A program made the translations under genes and the position numbers. The notes beneath the pieces are model-generated. The model was given only the letters and a program-made list of their open reading frames with translations. It searched no databases and had not been told where the DNA came from. From contig DIUH01000086.1 of NCBI GenBank assembly GCA_002428205.1, positions 3,930 through 21,649 on the forward strand: a stretch of DNA of 17,720 bases, in the 5' to 3' direction. Positions 1 to 8,545 of this stretch are shown here, piece after piece; within the stretch, counting starts at the first letter, position 1, and each line of letters begins with the position of its first letter. This stretch comes from Planctomycetaceae bacterium UBA6163. GTDB lineage: Bacteria > Planctomycetota > Planctomycetia > Pirellulales > Pirellulaceae.

Positions 1-908
1 CCGATATCGTTCATGTCTCGCTGCAACGAATCGACAAACTCGTGCAAGCCATCGCGGAGGATGTCGCTAGCTTGCGTCTTTCGCAATTTCGCTTTAACCC
101 CCGCGACCAACTTCGCCGCCCGTGCATGCCGTGGATCGTTGGCACCACCGATGATTGCGGCGAGCGACGTCTCGATATTCTCAATGCAGAACAAAACCGA
201 ACGTGGAAACTCGTTGTGCAACAAAAAGAAATCGACCACCGACTCGCTGCGAATCATATGATGCATCCGCCGATAGGCTTCGAAACCGCTGATCGAAAAC
301 AGTAGACTCGACCACTGCAAATCATCATGCGCCGTCCCGACCGAATCGACGGTGGGTAACAACGTAAAATACTTCACATCAAGAATGCGTGACGTCTTAT
401 CGGCGCGTTCGAGCAATCGCCCCATGTTGGCAAAATGCCAAGCGATATCATGCGACATCGTCGCATCCAAAATGCCGGTCAACAGGTGACAATGCTGGCG
501 GATCGTATCGAAAAACTCTGTCGGCGAATCCGGCGATGTGCCAGACCGCGCAGCAGAATTGACATAGTGATACAGCGAATTAATCTGCTCAAACGCCTCG
601 GATGACAACGATTCACGGACCGATCGGGCATTTTCACGCGCGTTCCGCAGTGCGGTGATGACCGAATTGGCATACTCGCGGTCAAACGCCATGAATCGCG
701 TCACCGATTCGGCATCTGCGACCTTATATGATTTGTCGAATACTTCGTCATCACCTGTCGCATTGATCAATGGCCGCCACGGTTGGTCGACGCCCATCGG
801 TTGATCGAGCACAAGGTTCAGCGTGACTTCGACAAATCGCGCGGTGTTCTCGGCTCGCTCAATGTAGCGGGCCATCCAGTAGATCGATTCGGCAACGCGA
901 GAAAGCAT
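1..908 (-). CDS. Alpha-E domain protein (COG2307 type), 3' end cut by the window edge
   Basis: About 302 codons are readable from an ATG at 906-908 down to the window edge. The start ESIYWMARYIERAENTAR is the hallmark opening of the all-helical alpha-E family, and the rest is helical, with features such as RQHCHLLTGILDATMSHD and FEAYRRMHHMI. Family members are roughly 310-320 residues, so only the extreme C-terminus should be missing. The gene lies 61 nt downstream of the ATP-grasp gene, its standard partner, and is probably co-transcribed. Comparative genomics (Iyer and colleagues on amidoligases) predicts that such pairs make or attach small peptide-like amides, often beside a transglutaminase-like protease and an Anbu proteasome-like peptidase. 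The exact reaction is unknown. No clear Shine-Dalgarno site precedes the ATG. The family call is confident; the function is only predicted. Confidence 0.88.
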   Translation of the reverse strand, partial: MLSRVAESIYWMARYIERAENTARFVEVTLNLVLDQPMGVDQPWRPLINATGDDEVFDKSYKVADAESVTRFMAFDREYANSVITALRNARENARSVRESLSSEAFEQINSLYHYVNSAARSGTSPDSPTEFFDTIRQHCHLLTGILDATMSHDIAWHFANMGRLLERADKTSRILDVKYFTLLPTVDSVGTAHDDLQWSSLLFSISGFEAYRRMHHMIRSESVVDFFLLHNEFPRSVLFCIENIETSLAAIIGGANDPRHARAAKLVAGVKAKLRKTQASDILRDGLHEFVDSLQRDMNDI

Positions 909-969
909 GAGTGATTCAGTGAAGGAAATCGCAGGGGGATAATCTTGGCAGTACGGTCAGGCGGTCGGA

Positions 970-2460
970 TCAAACATCATGATGAGTGTCTACTTCGCCA
1001 TGTCCTGGCTCAGCGGCAACCCAGGTATCTTTGCTGCCTCCACCCTGTGAAGAATTGACGACCAACGACCCTTCACGCAGCGCGACTCGGGTCAATCCGC
1101 CCGGCAGGACCCAAATGTCTTTCCCGTGCAAAATATAAGGCCTTAAATCGACGTGACGGCCCTTTAGGCAACCGTCGATCACCGTTGGCATGCGCGATAA
1201 GGAAAGCGTCGGTTGGGCAATGAAGTTACGCGGGTCTTCTTTAATCTTCACCGCAAACTCGGCACGCTGCTCGGCGGTCGCGTGAGGACCGATCAACATC
1301 CCATAACCGCCCGACTCACCCGCCGGTTTAACAACCAATTCATCTAAGTGAGCCAGAACATACTTCCGGTCTTCTTCGCGATTACAGATATAGGTCGGCA
1401 CGTTCGGCAGAATCGGCTCTTCGTTCAAATAGTACCGGATCATGTCCGGGACATAGCAATAAACGACCTTGTCATCGGCAACGCCAGTCCCCGGAGCATT
1501 GGCCAAGGCAACATTTCCTTTCTTATAGGCATCCATTAAACCTTTGACGCCCAAAACCGAATCTTTGCGGAACACGGCCGGATCAATGAACGTGTCGTCG
1601 ACGCGGCGGTAAATCACATCAACCCGCTGGGGACCTTCGACCGTTCGCATGTAAACGAATCCGTCCTTGATCACCAGGTCGCGACCTTCGACCAGTTCGA
1701 CGCCCATCTGGTGCGCCAAAAACGAATGCTCGTAATAAGCGGAGTTGTAGATCCCGGGCGTCAGCACCACGACGGTCGGGTCGGCGACACGGTCGGTCGC
1801 CAGCGATCGCAGCATGTTATAAAGTCGGGCTGGATAATCGCTGACCGGTCGCACCTTGCAAGTCGCGAACACTTGAGGAAAGTTTCGCTTCATCACCGCG
1901 CGATTCTGAAGCACATACGAGACCCCCGACGGGCACCGCAGATTGTCCTCCAACACGAAGACCGCACCATCGGCATCGCGAATCAAGTCGGTGCCGGTGA
2001 TGTGGCACCAAACTCCGCCGGGTGGCTTTAATCCGACGCAAGGCTTCAAGTAAGTCGACGCGCCTTCGATCAGATCGCGAGGCACGATCCCGTCATTGAG
2101 GATCGCTTTCTCGTTGTAAACGTCGTTAATGAACAGGTTCAAAGCGCGAATCCGCTGCTTTAATCCCGCTTCGATGTGACGCCACATCATCCAGCCGACA
2201 ACACGCGGAACGATGTCAAACGGGAAGATCTTTTCCGTGCCGCTGGAATCGCCATAAACCGCGAAGGTGATGCCCATGCGGTGCAGCGACCGCTCGATCG
2301 CCGCTTGCCGCCGCAACAGGTCGCCGCCGGGCAACCGGTTGATCACATCGACAAGCGGTGCCGCATCCGGGCGTGGCTTGCCGGACGCTTCGATCAGCTC
2401 GTCGAAGAAGTTCTCGGTGTCGTAATTATCGAAGGAGATCGGATCGTGAATGACGGACAC
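970..2460 (-). CDS. Circularly permuted ATP-grasp type 2 protein (COG2308; predicted amidoligase)
   Basis: The product is 496 aa and starts at GTG 2458-2460. An in-frame TGA lies only three codons upstream of it, so no longer start exists. Family landmarks in order are LEDNLRCPSG (170-179), IYNSAYYEH (237-245), RRVDDTFIDP (285-294), NAPGTGVADDK (321-331), VKPAGESGGYGM (377-388), HVDLRPY (436-442) and SSQGGGSKDTW (470-480). This is the signature set of the permuted ATP-grasp proteins that pair with alpha-E proteins. The family is predicted to activate a carboxylate with ATP and form amide or peptide bonds; the substrate is not known. There is no signal peptide or membrane segment, so it should be cytosolic. 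It precedes the alpha-E gene by 61 nt, consistent with a two-gene operon that continues past the window. There is no strong Shine-Dalgarno site. Confidence 0.9.
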   Translation of the reverse strand: MSVIHDPISFDNYDTENFFDELIEASGKPRPDAAPLVDVINRLPGGDLLRRQAAIERSLHRMGITFAVYGDSSGTEKIFPFDIVPRVVGWMMWRHIEAGLKQRIRALNLFINDVYNEKAILNDGIVPRDLIEGASTYLKPCVGLKPPGGVWCHITGTDLIRDADGAVFVLEDNLRCPSGVSYVLQNRAVMKRNFPQVFATCKVRPVSDYPARLYNMLRSLATDRVADPTVVVLTPGIYNSAYYEHSFLAHQMGVELVEGRDLVIKDGFVYMRTVEGPQRVDVIYRRVDDTFIDPAVFRKDSVLGVKGLMDAYKKGNVALANAPGTGVADDKVVYCYVPDMIRYYLNEEPILPNVPTYICNREEDRKYVLAHLDELVVKPAGESGGYGMLIGPHATAEQRAEFAVKIKEDPRNFIAQPTLSLSRMPTVIDGCLKGRHVDLRPYILHGKDIWVLPGGLTRVALREGSLVVNSSQGGGSKDTWVAAEPGHGEVDTHHDV

Positions 2461-2661
2461 GTTGAGCGCTCATGGGAACGGTGCTGGTAACGACACCGGC
2501 GCACCCCGATCGCCGCCAAAGCAAGCGTGTCGAGGTGGCCGACCGGGCTCCGCCTGCCCAGCCACAACAGCCTAAACCATGACCCTGCCCAATGTCGAGC
2601 GGATGTTGAAAATGCGGTTGCCGAACGATGCGTTCGGGCGGCGAGACGGGGCCAAAGCTGA
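2461..2661. other. Intergenic spacer with a weak hairpin
   Basis: About 200 nt separate the ABC-like gene from the ATP-grasp gene. A 6-bp stem, CCGAAC/GTTCGG with loop GATGC, lies at 2621-2637. It sits about 25 nt after the stop of the ABC-like gene on the minus strand. It has no T-run, so it is only a weak terminator candidate. The promoter of the ATP-grasp/alpha-E pair presumably lies here, but no convincing -35/-10 pair was found. Confidence 0.3.
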
Positions 2662-4479
2662 TCAGTCTTTGCCCCGATAAGGGTTGAACAACAGATAATT
2701 AAGGTGCCGGTAAAGGTCGCTAGACTGCAACAAACCGTTGTGTTTGCCTTCCCCGGCCAGCTTCGGACCGCTCAACAAAACGACCCGGTCCGACGCTCGC
2801 AACGTCGGCAAACGTCGCGGTAGTACGATGACTAACGATTTTTCATCAGCCAATTTCCGCAGTGCTACCAGCGCACGATCGCCTACCAATTCGTCCATCG
2901 ACACCGGCGGTTCCTGAACCACAATGATCGGCGGCCGATGGACGACGGCCCGTGCGATTCCGACCGCATACTTTTCGTCCACGCTCAACCGCGGATCCTC
3001 GGCACTCAAGACCGTTTGCAAACCGTCCTCGAATCGCTCCAGTAAAGAGTTGATCCCCAAGCTTTCGATTACCGAAGCGACATCACGACCGACTCCTTCG
3101 CCCCCTTCGCCAACCAAGTTCTGCAACAAAGTCCCGTCGCTGATCGGTCCGTCAGCACCAATCCACAACACGTTCTTGGCCAGCGACCGCGGATGAATGT
3201 CTTTGATTTCGATGCCATCGAGCAAGATTCGCCCACGCGACGGACGGCCAATCCCCAGCAACAGTTCCGCAAGCGCCAGCGCCGATACCGATCGCGAGCC
3301 CATCAGCGAGACCATTTCACCGGGACGAAACTCCAGACTCACGCCGCTGAGAATCGATTCGTCCCCTTCGACGCTGAGGCTAACATCGCGAAAAACGACG
3401 GCGTCGCGTACACCGGCCAAGCCGACTCGCTGCTCACTGGGCATCGAATCGTCGCTTAACCGCAAGTACTGATAAACCGCCCGCGCCGCTTCGTCGGCAG
3501 TCGACGTTCCCTTGGTCGCTTCGGCCAAACGAATCGCCCCAGCCACAGCGCCGCCCAGCGCCAGTCCCAGCACCAAGGCCGACGTAACACTCAATCGGGA
3601 GTCGACGGTCAACAGATTGACGCCCAACCCTAGGACCAGCAGGGCGATCACAATCGAGACAGCAAACGACATCACAGGCACCATCCGGCTGCGCGACGAT
3701 TGCCCCATCGCGATCCGCTGCATCAACAGATCCAGTTCGCCTTCGAACGCTTTGTCCGCCGCGCCACCGGTAAACGTTTTGGCCAACAACGGCGCCTGGC
3801 TGATCAAATCGACCAAACGCCGCCGCGATTTGGGCAACTCCCAAGCCGTCGTTTCGTCTTCCATCCGCAGCCGCAACCACTGGTAAAGTTGCCACAGCAA
3901 CAATCCACCAATGACCGCCAACGAGGCCAATAAGACGTTCACCAATAACGCGACCGTAACGCTGCCGACCAACAACAGCAGACTACGCGGGAACGCTTGC
4001 CACCAGGCGATCAAGCCGCGTGACAATTGTGGCAACTTGCGGTCGATCAAGACTTGCGCACGATCCCGCTGGGCAATCGCGCCCTCGATTTCCGCCCGAC
4101 GCAGCGACTGGGTCAGCAGTTCGCGATGCAGTTTGGCCACCACGGCGCGACTGCGCCGATCGCTGCCACGCCGATGCCCCCAATTGAAAATCGCAAACGC
4201 CAGGGCCATCACCAGCGCGATCGAAACCAAATAACTCAATTGCAACAGCGGCGACTCACCCAACCAATCCTGCGGGAGCGGGATCGCCAGATGGCTGCCC
4301 AGTTGTACCGGCGACTGATCAAGGCCCCGTTTTTCAAGCAAACGAGCGATCACGCCCAAAACGATTACCAAGCACGGAATCAGCAACCCCGTGGCGATTG
4401 CACAAAAATACCAACCGGTCGACGCGCGACCCGCTGGCTCGCGTCGCGCTGACGCGAAGGCCCCTGAAAAGATTGACAA
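2662..4479 (-). CDS. ABC-exporter-like membrane protein with degenerate ATPase domain
   Basis: The product is 605 aa and starts at TTG 4477-4479, supported by GGGAGAG about 7-12 nt upstream. Hydrophobic segments near 25-46, 78-100, 163-196, 268-290 and 298-316 form an ABC exporter-type membrane domain. An NBD-like domain follows from about 358 (FRDVSLSVEGDESILSGVSL to VVLLSG). The fold is recognisable but the catalytic motifs are gone. The Walker A region is MGSRSVSALAL (393-403), lacking the GK[S/T] core. The signature is LSVDE (498-502) in place of LSGGQ. Walker B is IIVVQEPP (518-525), with Gln for the Mg-binding Asp although the Glu remains. The switch His is Arg555 (LPRRLPT), and no Q-loop Gln is visible in LWIGADGPISDG. 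It probably does not hydrolyse ATP as a canonical transporter. It may be a structural or regulatory membrane protein, or act with an unseen active half. The upstream neighbour is a GT2-like protein that also lacks its catalytic motif. Confidence 0.8.
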   Translation of the reverse strand: MSIFSGAFASARREPAGRASTGWYFCAIATGLLIPCLVIVLGVIARLLEKRGLDQSPVQLGSHLAIPLPQDWLGESPLLQLSYLVSIALVMALAFAIFNWGHRRGSDRRSRAVVAKLHRELLTQSLRRAEIEGAIAQRDRAQVLIDRKLPQLSRGLIAWWQAFPRSLLLLVGSVTVALLVNVLLASLAVIGGLLLWQLYQWLRLRMEDETTAWELPKSRRRLVDLISQAPLLAKTFTGGAADKAFEGELDLLMQRIAMGQSSRSRMVPVMSFAVSIVIALLVLGLGVNLLTVDSRLSVTSALVLGLALGGAVAGAIRLAEATKGTSTADEAARAVYQYLRLSDDSMPSEQRVGLAGVRDAVVFRDVSLSVEGDESILSGVSLEFRPGEMVSLMGSRSVSALALAELLLGIGRPSRGRILLDGIEIKDIHPRSLAKNVLWIGADGPISDGTLLQNLVGEGGEGVGRDVASVIESLGINSLLERFEDGLQTVLSAEDPRLSVDEKYAVGIARAVVHRPPIIVVQEPPVSMDELVGDRALVALRKLADEKSLVIVLPRRLPTLRASDRVVLLSGPKLAGEGKHNGLLQSSDLYRHLNYLLFNPYRGKD

Positions 4480-4602
4480 GAGTTCTCTCCCACAAACAAC
4501 CGTCGTCCGCGACGCTCGGCAATGATCAAATACACACCCTCAATCGTAACCCAAATCGACGCAGGACGCCGGAAAGGGCAAGCGATGAGAAGCGAGATTG
4601 AT

Positions 4603-5553
4603 CTAGGCCGCTCGGCGAAGCGGCATCGTTTCCACCTGCACCGGACGTGTCAGTGGCAACGTCGCCGCCTCTTCGGCTGGCGAAGCGATTTGGTCATACC
4701 GGATCGCACGCACTGCCGCCGTCTCACGCACCAGCGTGCTCAATTGGCCAAGCGTTTGAGCCCAAGATCGAGGCGAGACCAAACGCGATGGGCTTAGGCC
4801 ATTGGCAATTGCCGCGATCGCGACCGGAGCGAACGCCGATCGCTGGTCAATCTCCGACGACAAACTGCGCAGCGTTTGACCACGATGGAAGCTCGGCGGC
4901 GGCAGGAGCGTTTCTTCGCCAGCCAGCACGACCGACTCGCTGGCCAACTCGCATCGCCATCCGTTGTCAGTCAATAACCGCGTCCAAGCAAACTCAGCCG
5001 CCACAGCGTCCGGAAGCCCAAACGCTCGGCAAGCGGATCGCAACTCGGAGCTTCGCCAAAACGAAGCAATCAAGTAGGCACCGCGAATCGACGCGGCCTG
5101 GCGGCGCGTGATTTGACTTGCACCCCGGCCCAGCGGCGATATGACGTCGGTCGACGAATCGCACCAACCAGCCGCCGTGATCGGGCCGTCAACGTCAACA
5201 CGAGCGATCGGTGCGACCATCGCGACCGATTCGTCTTGCAAACATTCGATCGCCGATCGGGTCCAATCGTGCGTCGCACGAACGCCGCCGCCGATGACAT
5301 GGACGACTCTCGATGTGGCGACCTGTGCGGCCGCAGCCACCAAGGTCGCTAAATTGTTGGAGCCTGCAGTCACGAAACGGACTTCGTCACCTAGCTCGAA
5401 CGGGTCTTGGTAGGTGCCATCGTGGGCAACCCAGACTTCCGCTCCCGAAGGGCGGTTCTCCAGCACCGAGACAAGACTTTCTTCAAAGGCGACCACGTCG
5501 CCTAAGTGGGGAACCACGATCGAGATTCGCACGTTGGATTCTCTGGGTAACAC
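4603..5553 (-). CDS. GT2-like protein lacking the DXD motif (possible pseudo-glycosyltransferase)
   Basis: The product is 316 aa and starts at GTG 5551-5553, preceded by GAGGT at about 8 nt spacing. A second GTG seven codons in (5530-5532) is possible but has a poorer site. The N-terminus ISIVVPHLGDVVAFEESLVSVL (10-31, with one extra pair of residues in VV) has the GT-A beginning typical of family 2 glycosyltransferases. AHDGTYQDP (43-51) sits where VDDGSTD is expected. At the position of the metal-binding DXD the protein reads HVIGGGVRATHDW (85-97). Loss of both acidic sites suggests it does not bind a metal-nucleotide sugar normally. There is no signal peptide or membrane helix. It lies 123 nt upstream of the degenerate ABC-like gene in the same orientation, so the two could be transcribed together. 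The fold call is moderately sure; activity is unknown. Confidence 0.65.
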   Translation of the reverse strand: MLPRESNVRISIVVPHLGDVVAFEESLVSVLENRPSGAEVWVAHDGTYQDPFELGDEVRFVTAGSNNLATLVAAAAQVATSRVVHVIGGGVRATHDWTRSAIECLQDESVAMVAPIARVDVDGPITAAGWCDSSTDVISPLGRGASQITRRQAASIRGAYLIASFWRSSELRSACRAFGLPDAVAAEFAWTRLLTDNGWRCELASESVVLAGEETLLPPPSFHRGQTLRSLSSEIDQRSAFAPVAIAAIANGLSPSRLVSPRSWAQTLGQLSTLVRETAAVRAIRYDQIASPAEEAATLPLTRPVQVETMPLRRAA

Positions 5554-5893
5554 GGCCGCGACCTCATTCTATACCGCCTCGGCGATCCGGCCTGATCCGT
5601 CTCGCCGCCATGTTTTGTTTCGGAAGTTTGCCTGTGTTAAGTTTAGGCCAACGTCCGGACCGCCCAGGAAACTCCGCTTTCCTGGCTGAGGCACACCTCC
5701 AGAATCCCCCATCCGCAACAGACCGCCCAATCGCTGCAGTCAAGCCGTACTGTCGCTACTACCAGAAACGAGCGGCCGACAGACGCCCCGAACATCTTTC
5801 GCTATCCTGGTCAGCGGTATTCCCAAACACTCAAAACACGCGTTCAGGCCGCTTCGGCCCCGCGCCACCCGATCTTTGCGAGCGAGCAATCAC
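5554..5893. other. Divergent intergenic region with an 8-bp-stem hairpin
   Basis: This 340-nt region lies between the divergent GT2-like gene and the aldo/keto reductase, so it must hold promoters for both. The clearest element is a perfect inverted repeat, CCAGGAAA (5664-5671) and TTTCCTGG (5678-5685), around the loop CTCCGC. It could be an operator or an RNA hairpin. I found no convincing paired -35/-10 boxes and no credible small gene. Confidence 0.35.
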
Positions 5894-6880
5894 ATGAAAC
5901 AACGTCGTCTCGGCGGCCAAGGGCCAAGCGTTTCGGAAATCGGTTTTGGCGGCTGGGCACTGGGTGGCCAGTGGGGCGAACAAGCCGATAACGATTCCGT
6001 CGCCGCTCTGCACACCGCAATTGATGCTGGCATCAATTTCATTGACACCGCCCCGGGATACGGCGACGGACGCAGCGAACGCGTGATCGCCCAAGCGCTG
6101 AAAAGTCGTGCCCAAGAGTGTTTTGTCGCTACGAAAACGCCGCCTGCCGATGGTCCCTGGCCGCCATCGCCCTTCTGTCGGTGGGAAGATCGCTATGGCG
6201 CCGCCTACCTCCGCGACAACGTCAACCAACGACTCGCACAATTGGGCGTCGACCGCCTCGACCTACTGCAACTGCACACCTGGACCCGGGCCTGGAACGA
6301 TGACCCCCAACCGCTGTTGGTCCTGCGGCAATTACGCGACGAAGGCAAACTGAACCTGATCGGCATCTGCACCCCCGAACAAGACCAGAACTGCGTCATT
6401 CAATTGATGCGAGACGGCTTGGTCGATGTCGTGCAAGTGATCTACAACATTTTTGATCAAGAGGCCGCAGCCCAAATCTTTTCAACGGCCGCCGAAACCC
6501 GTACCGGAGTGATCGTTCGCGTATCGCTGGACGAAGGTTCGCTGACCGGCAAATACACCGCCGACCACCAGTTTCCCGAGAACGACTTCCGACACCGCTA
6601 CTTCGCCGGGGACCGACTTCAGCGAACCGTCGAGCGTGTCGAAGCGATTCGCACCCAGTGCACCCGTTATGGGCTGTTCCCTGAGTATTCCCTGGCCGAC
6701 GTCGCCATCAAGTTTGCACTCGCACCACCAGCCGTTTCGACCGTGATCGTCGGCACAAGAAACGCGGAACAAGCCGTTAGCAATGCCCGCGTCAGCGACT
6801 TGCCCGATTTACCCGACGCACTGCTGCGTGACCTGCGCAAATACAACTGGCTACGCGGCGTTTGGTACTCTGGAAAGTAA
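5894..6880 (+). CDS. Aldo/keto reductase
   Basis: The product is 328 aa, taking ATG 5894 as start. The frame is open to a TTG at 5876, but the ATG gives the usual MxxRxLG...SEIGFGGWALG opening. The enzyme is a cytosolic NAD(P)H-dependent aldo/keto reductase of (beta/alpha)8 type. All members of the expected tetrad are visible: Asp51 and Tyr56 in FIDTAPGYGDGRSE, Lys81 in FVATKTP and His128 in LDLLQLHTW. The C-terminal cofactor region VSTVIVGTRNAEQ is also typical. The length fits the family. It resembles the group often seen in planctomycetes and labelled as a general oxidoreductase; the substrate cannot be deduced. It is the only plus-strand gene in the window, divergent from the GT2-like gene and convergent with the sugar operon. 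No clear ribosome binding site is present. Confidence 0.92.
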   Translation: MKQRRLGGQGPSVSEIGFGGWALGGQWGEQADNDSVAALHTAIDAGINFIDTAPGYGDGRSERVIAQALKSRAQECFVATKTPPADGPWPPSPFCRWEDRYGAAYLRDNVNQRLAQLGVDRLDLLQLHTWTRAWNDDPQPLLVLRQLRDEGKLNLIGICTPEQDQNCVIQLMRDGLVDVVQVIYNIFDQEAAAQIFSTAAETRTGVIVRVSLDEGSLTGKYTADHQFPENDFRHRYFAGDRLQRTVERVEAIRTQCTRYGLFPEYSLADVAIKFALAPPAVSTVIVGTRNAEQAVSNARVSDLPDLPDALLRDLRKYNWLRGVWYSGK

Positions 6881-6909
6881 GCGACCAAAATCCCAGGCGA
6901 TGGTCGCTT
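6879..6909 (+). terminator. Stem-loop overlapping the aldo/keto reductase stop codon
   Basis: AAGCGACCA (6879-6887) pairs perfectly with TGGTCGCTT (6901-6909) around a 13-nt loop. The stem begins in the TAA stop codon. There is no strong T-run after it, so it is an imperfect intrinsic terminator or an mRNA 3'-protecting hairpin. It lies in a 125-nt convergent gap and might serve both strands. Confidence 0.4.
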
Positions 6910-7005
6910 CCGTAAGTACCGATCCGAAATCAATAAGTCACTTCGGTGCTAGCCGCAGTTCATCCTGATTTTCGGATCGATTCTGAAACCTAGACAATCA
7001 CCCAC

Positions 7006-7929
7006 CTAACGATTGTCAAAGGCTTTGGCATGTTCAATCATTGTGACGCAGTCAAATTGCTTGGTCATCCACCCGAGCAATTGTTTTGCGAGGGACAATT
7101 TAAACTCCGACATGGCATTCATTCCAGGAAAGAACGCCAACTCTTCTTCGTCGTCCTTGCCAAGGAAGTCCAGCGGATGCAGTAGCAGCGATGGCTGGAC
7201 ACGATTGAGCTTGCAAAATCGCATCGCCGATCGAAAGTAGGTGACGGCCGCCAAACGCGAGAAAGTCGCCAAATACATGATATAGCTGAAATGAATCGGC
7301 ACCTTGAACAACGGCAATGTCGTCACCGGCAGTTCGATCAATGGTGCTGCGTCGCCCTGATGGCGGTAAGGCTTTAAGGGCAAGAAACCGTTACTGAAGG
7401 CACCAAACAATTGTTTGCGTTGTTGCCTCTGCGCCCGATCGAGCGAACTGTGCATAAAGTAATAGGCTCGCGCAAGCGGCCCCAGATAAGTCGGAAACGT
7501 TGACGCATCGTAAAAATAGCCGCGTTCATTCAGTATCAACAGCGTTTCGCGTGAATAGCTGAACCCCGGCCCGCGAAAGCCGATCGTCTGTTGGCCGGTG
7601 AAATCGAGAATGGCGGCTTCGCTGCGAATGAACTCGTCTCGCAGTTCCGCTTCGCTATAAAGATGCAACCAAGGTTCGTGGTGAAAAGAATGGTTACCTA
7701 TCTCATGGCCCGCTTCGGCGATGCTTCGCAGCACTTGGCGGTTATCTTCAAACACCGCGTCCTGGCCAACTATAAAAAAAGTGATCCGCAGGTCGAGCGA
7801 CTGCAGGATGTCGAGAGTGCGCGGAACGACCGTGGGTAAGAACGATGGATAGTCCTGCCAAGAATCGTCACCATGCGATTTCAAATACGACCACTTGTTG
7901 TCGAGGTCAAGCGAGATGCTTGCGATCAC
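7006..7929 (-). CDS. Polysaccharide deacetylase (NodB homology domain), cytoplasmic
   Basis: The product is 307 aa and starts at GTG 7927-7929. Its first bases overlap the stop of the acyltransferase gene (GTGA, 4 nt), which indicates translational coupling. NodB motifs are present: LDLDN with Asp8 and Asp10 (motif 1), the zinc-binding His80 and His84 in GNHSFHHEPW, Arg119 and Pro121 in GFRGPGFSYS, and His251 in LLLHPLDF. These predict a metal-dependent hydrolase that removes N-acyl groups from amino sugars. No signal peptide or N-terminal membrane anchor is present. That argues for a cytoplasmic substrate such as a lipid-linked or nucleotide sugar, rather than cell-wall glycan. The closest functional parallel I can suggest is ArnD, which deformylates undecaprenyl-phosphate-linked Ara4FN. 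It is the last gene of the sugar operon. Confidence 0.88.
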   Translation of the reverse strand: MIASISLDLDNKWSYLKSHGDDSWQDYPSFLPTVVPRTLDILQSLDLRITFFIVGQDAVFEDNRQVLRSIAEAGHEIGNHSFHHEPWLHLYSEAELRDEFIRSEAAILDFTGQQTIGFRGPGFSYSRETLLILNERGYFYDASTFPTYLGPLARAYYFMHSSLDRAQRQQRKQLFGAFSNGFLPLKPYRHQGDAAPLIELPVTTLPLFKVPIHFSYIMYLATFSRLAAVTYFRSAMRFCKLNRVQPSLLLHPLDFLGKDDEEELAFFPGMNAMSEFKLSLAKQLLGWMTKQFDCVTMIEHAKAFDNR

Positions 7930-8543
7930 GAATTCAGCTCCACAATCTGGCGGTCATTTCGCGTGTATTGTCGCTGGCATCGCGAGCAGGTCAGCGTCGC
8001 CTGCGATGGCATTTCATTGCTAAACATTTCCAACACATTTCCGCATCGACAGACAGCACCGATGCTGCGCGCCGGACTGCCGATGCAAAGGTGAAAGTCA
8101 GGGATATCACCAGTCACAACCGACCCCATGCCGACCATCGCCCAACGGCCGATCGACAGGTTGCTGCCAATCAAACACCCCGCACCGATCGTGACACCAC
8201 ATTTTATAAGCGTCTTTTCAGTAAACTCATCCGGGTCGCTGGGCAACAGGGCGGCCAGATCAGGCGTGGCCGCACGCGGGTATCGATCGTTCGTAAAAAT
8301 AGTACCGGCCGCGATCATGACTCCGTCTTCAATCGTGACACCGGTGCAAATATAAACCGCAGAATTGATTTTGCACCGATGACCGATCACAACATCATAA
8401 GCGATGTAGGTTTTTCCACCGACGATACATTCATCCCCGATGCGGGTATTGTGCCGAATGTGGACGTGATCCCAAACAGATGAACCGTTGCCGATGATGA
8501 CATTCGATTCGATCGTAGCAGTCGGATGAACGCGATAATTCAT
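7926..8543 (-). CDS. Left-handed beta-helix N-acetyltransferase, WbpD/WlbB-like, with Cys-rich C-terminal tail
   Basis: The product is 205 aa and starts at ATG 8541-8543, 2 nt after the oxidoreductase stop. Hexapeptide repeats (for example ATIESNVIIGNGSSV and VTIEDGVMIAAG) run through residues 8-145. They are interrupted by the loop TIFTNDRYPRA (81-91), which matches the FTN..PR loop of WbpD/WlbB-type enzymes. The end GSVVTGDIPDFHLCIGSPAR is also typical. Such enzymes acetylate the 3-amino group of UDP-GlcNAc3NA with acetyl-CoA, forming trimers. An additional tail carries CRC (165-167) and CSRC (186-189), which looks like a small zinc ribbon. The neighbouring aminotransferase and Gfo/Idh genes fit the Wbp/Wlb trio. 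The exact sugar is inferred. The gene is coupled by a 4-nt overlap to the deacetylase. Confidence 0.85.
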   Translation of the reverse strand: MNYRVHPTATIESNVIIGNGSSVWDHVHIRHNTRIGDECIVGGKTYIAYDVVIGHRCKINSAVYICTGVTIEDGVMIAAGTIFTNDRYPRAATPDLAALLPSDPDEFTEKTLIKCGVTIGAGCLIGSNLSIGRWAMVGMGSVVTGDIPDFHLCIGSPARSIGAVCRCGNVLEMFSNEMPSQATLTCSRCQRQYTRNDRQIVELNS

Positions 8544-8545
8544 TG

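Noticed and set aside
5313..5897. 194-codon plus-strand frame upstream of the aldo/keto reductase
   Set aside because: It runs antisense through the GT2-like gene and then through the intergenic region, with no domain and arginine/proline-rich shadow composition.
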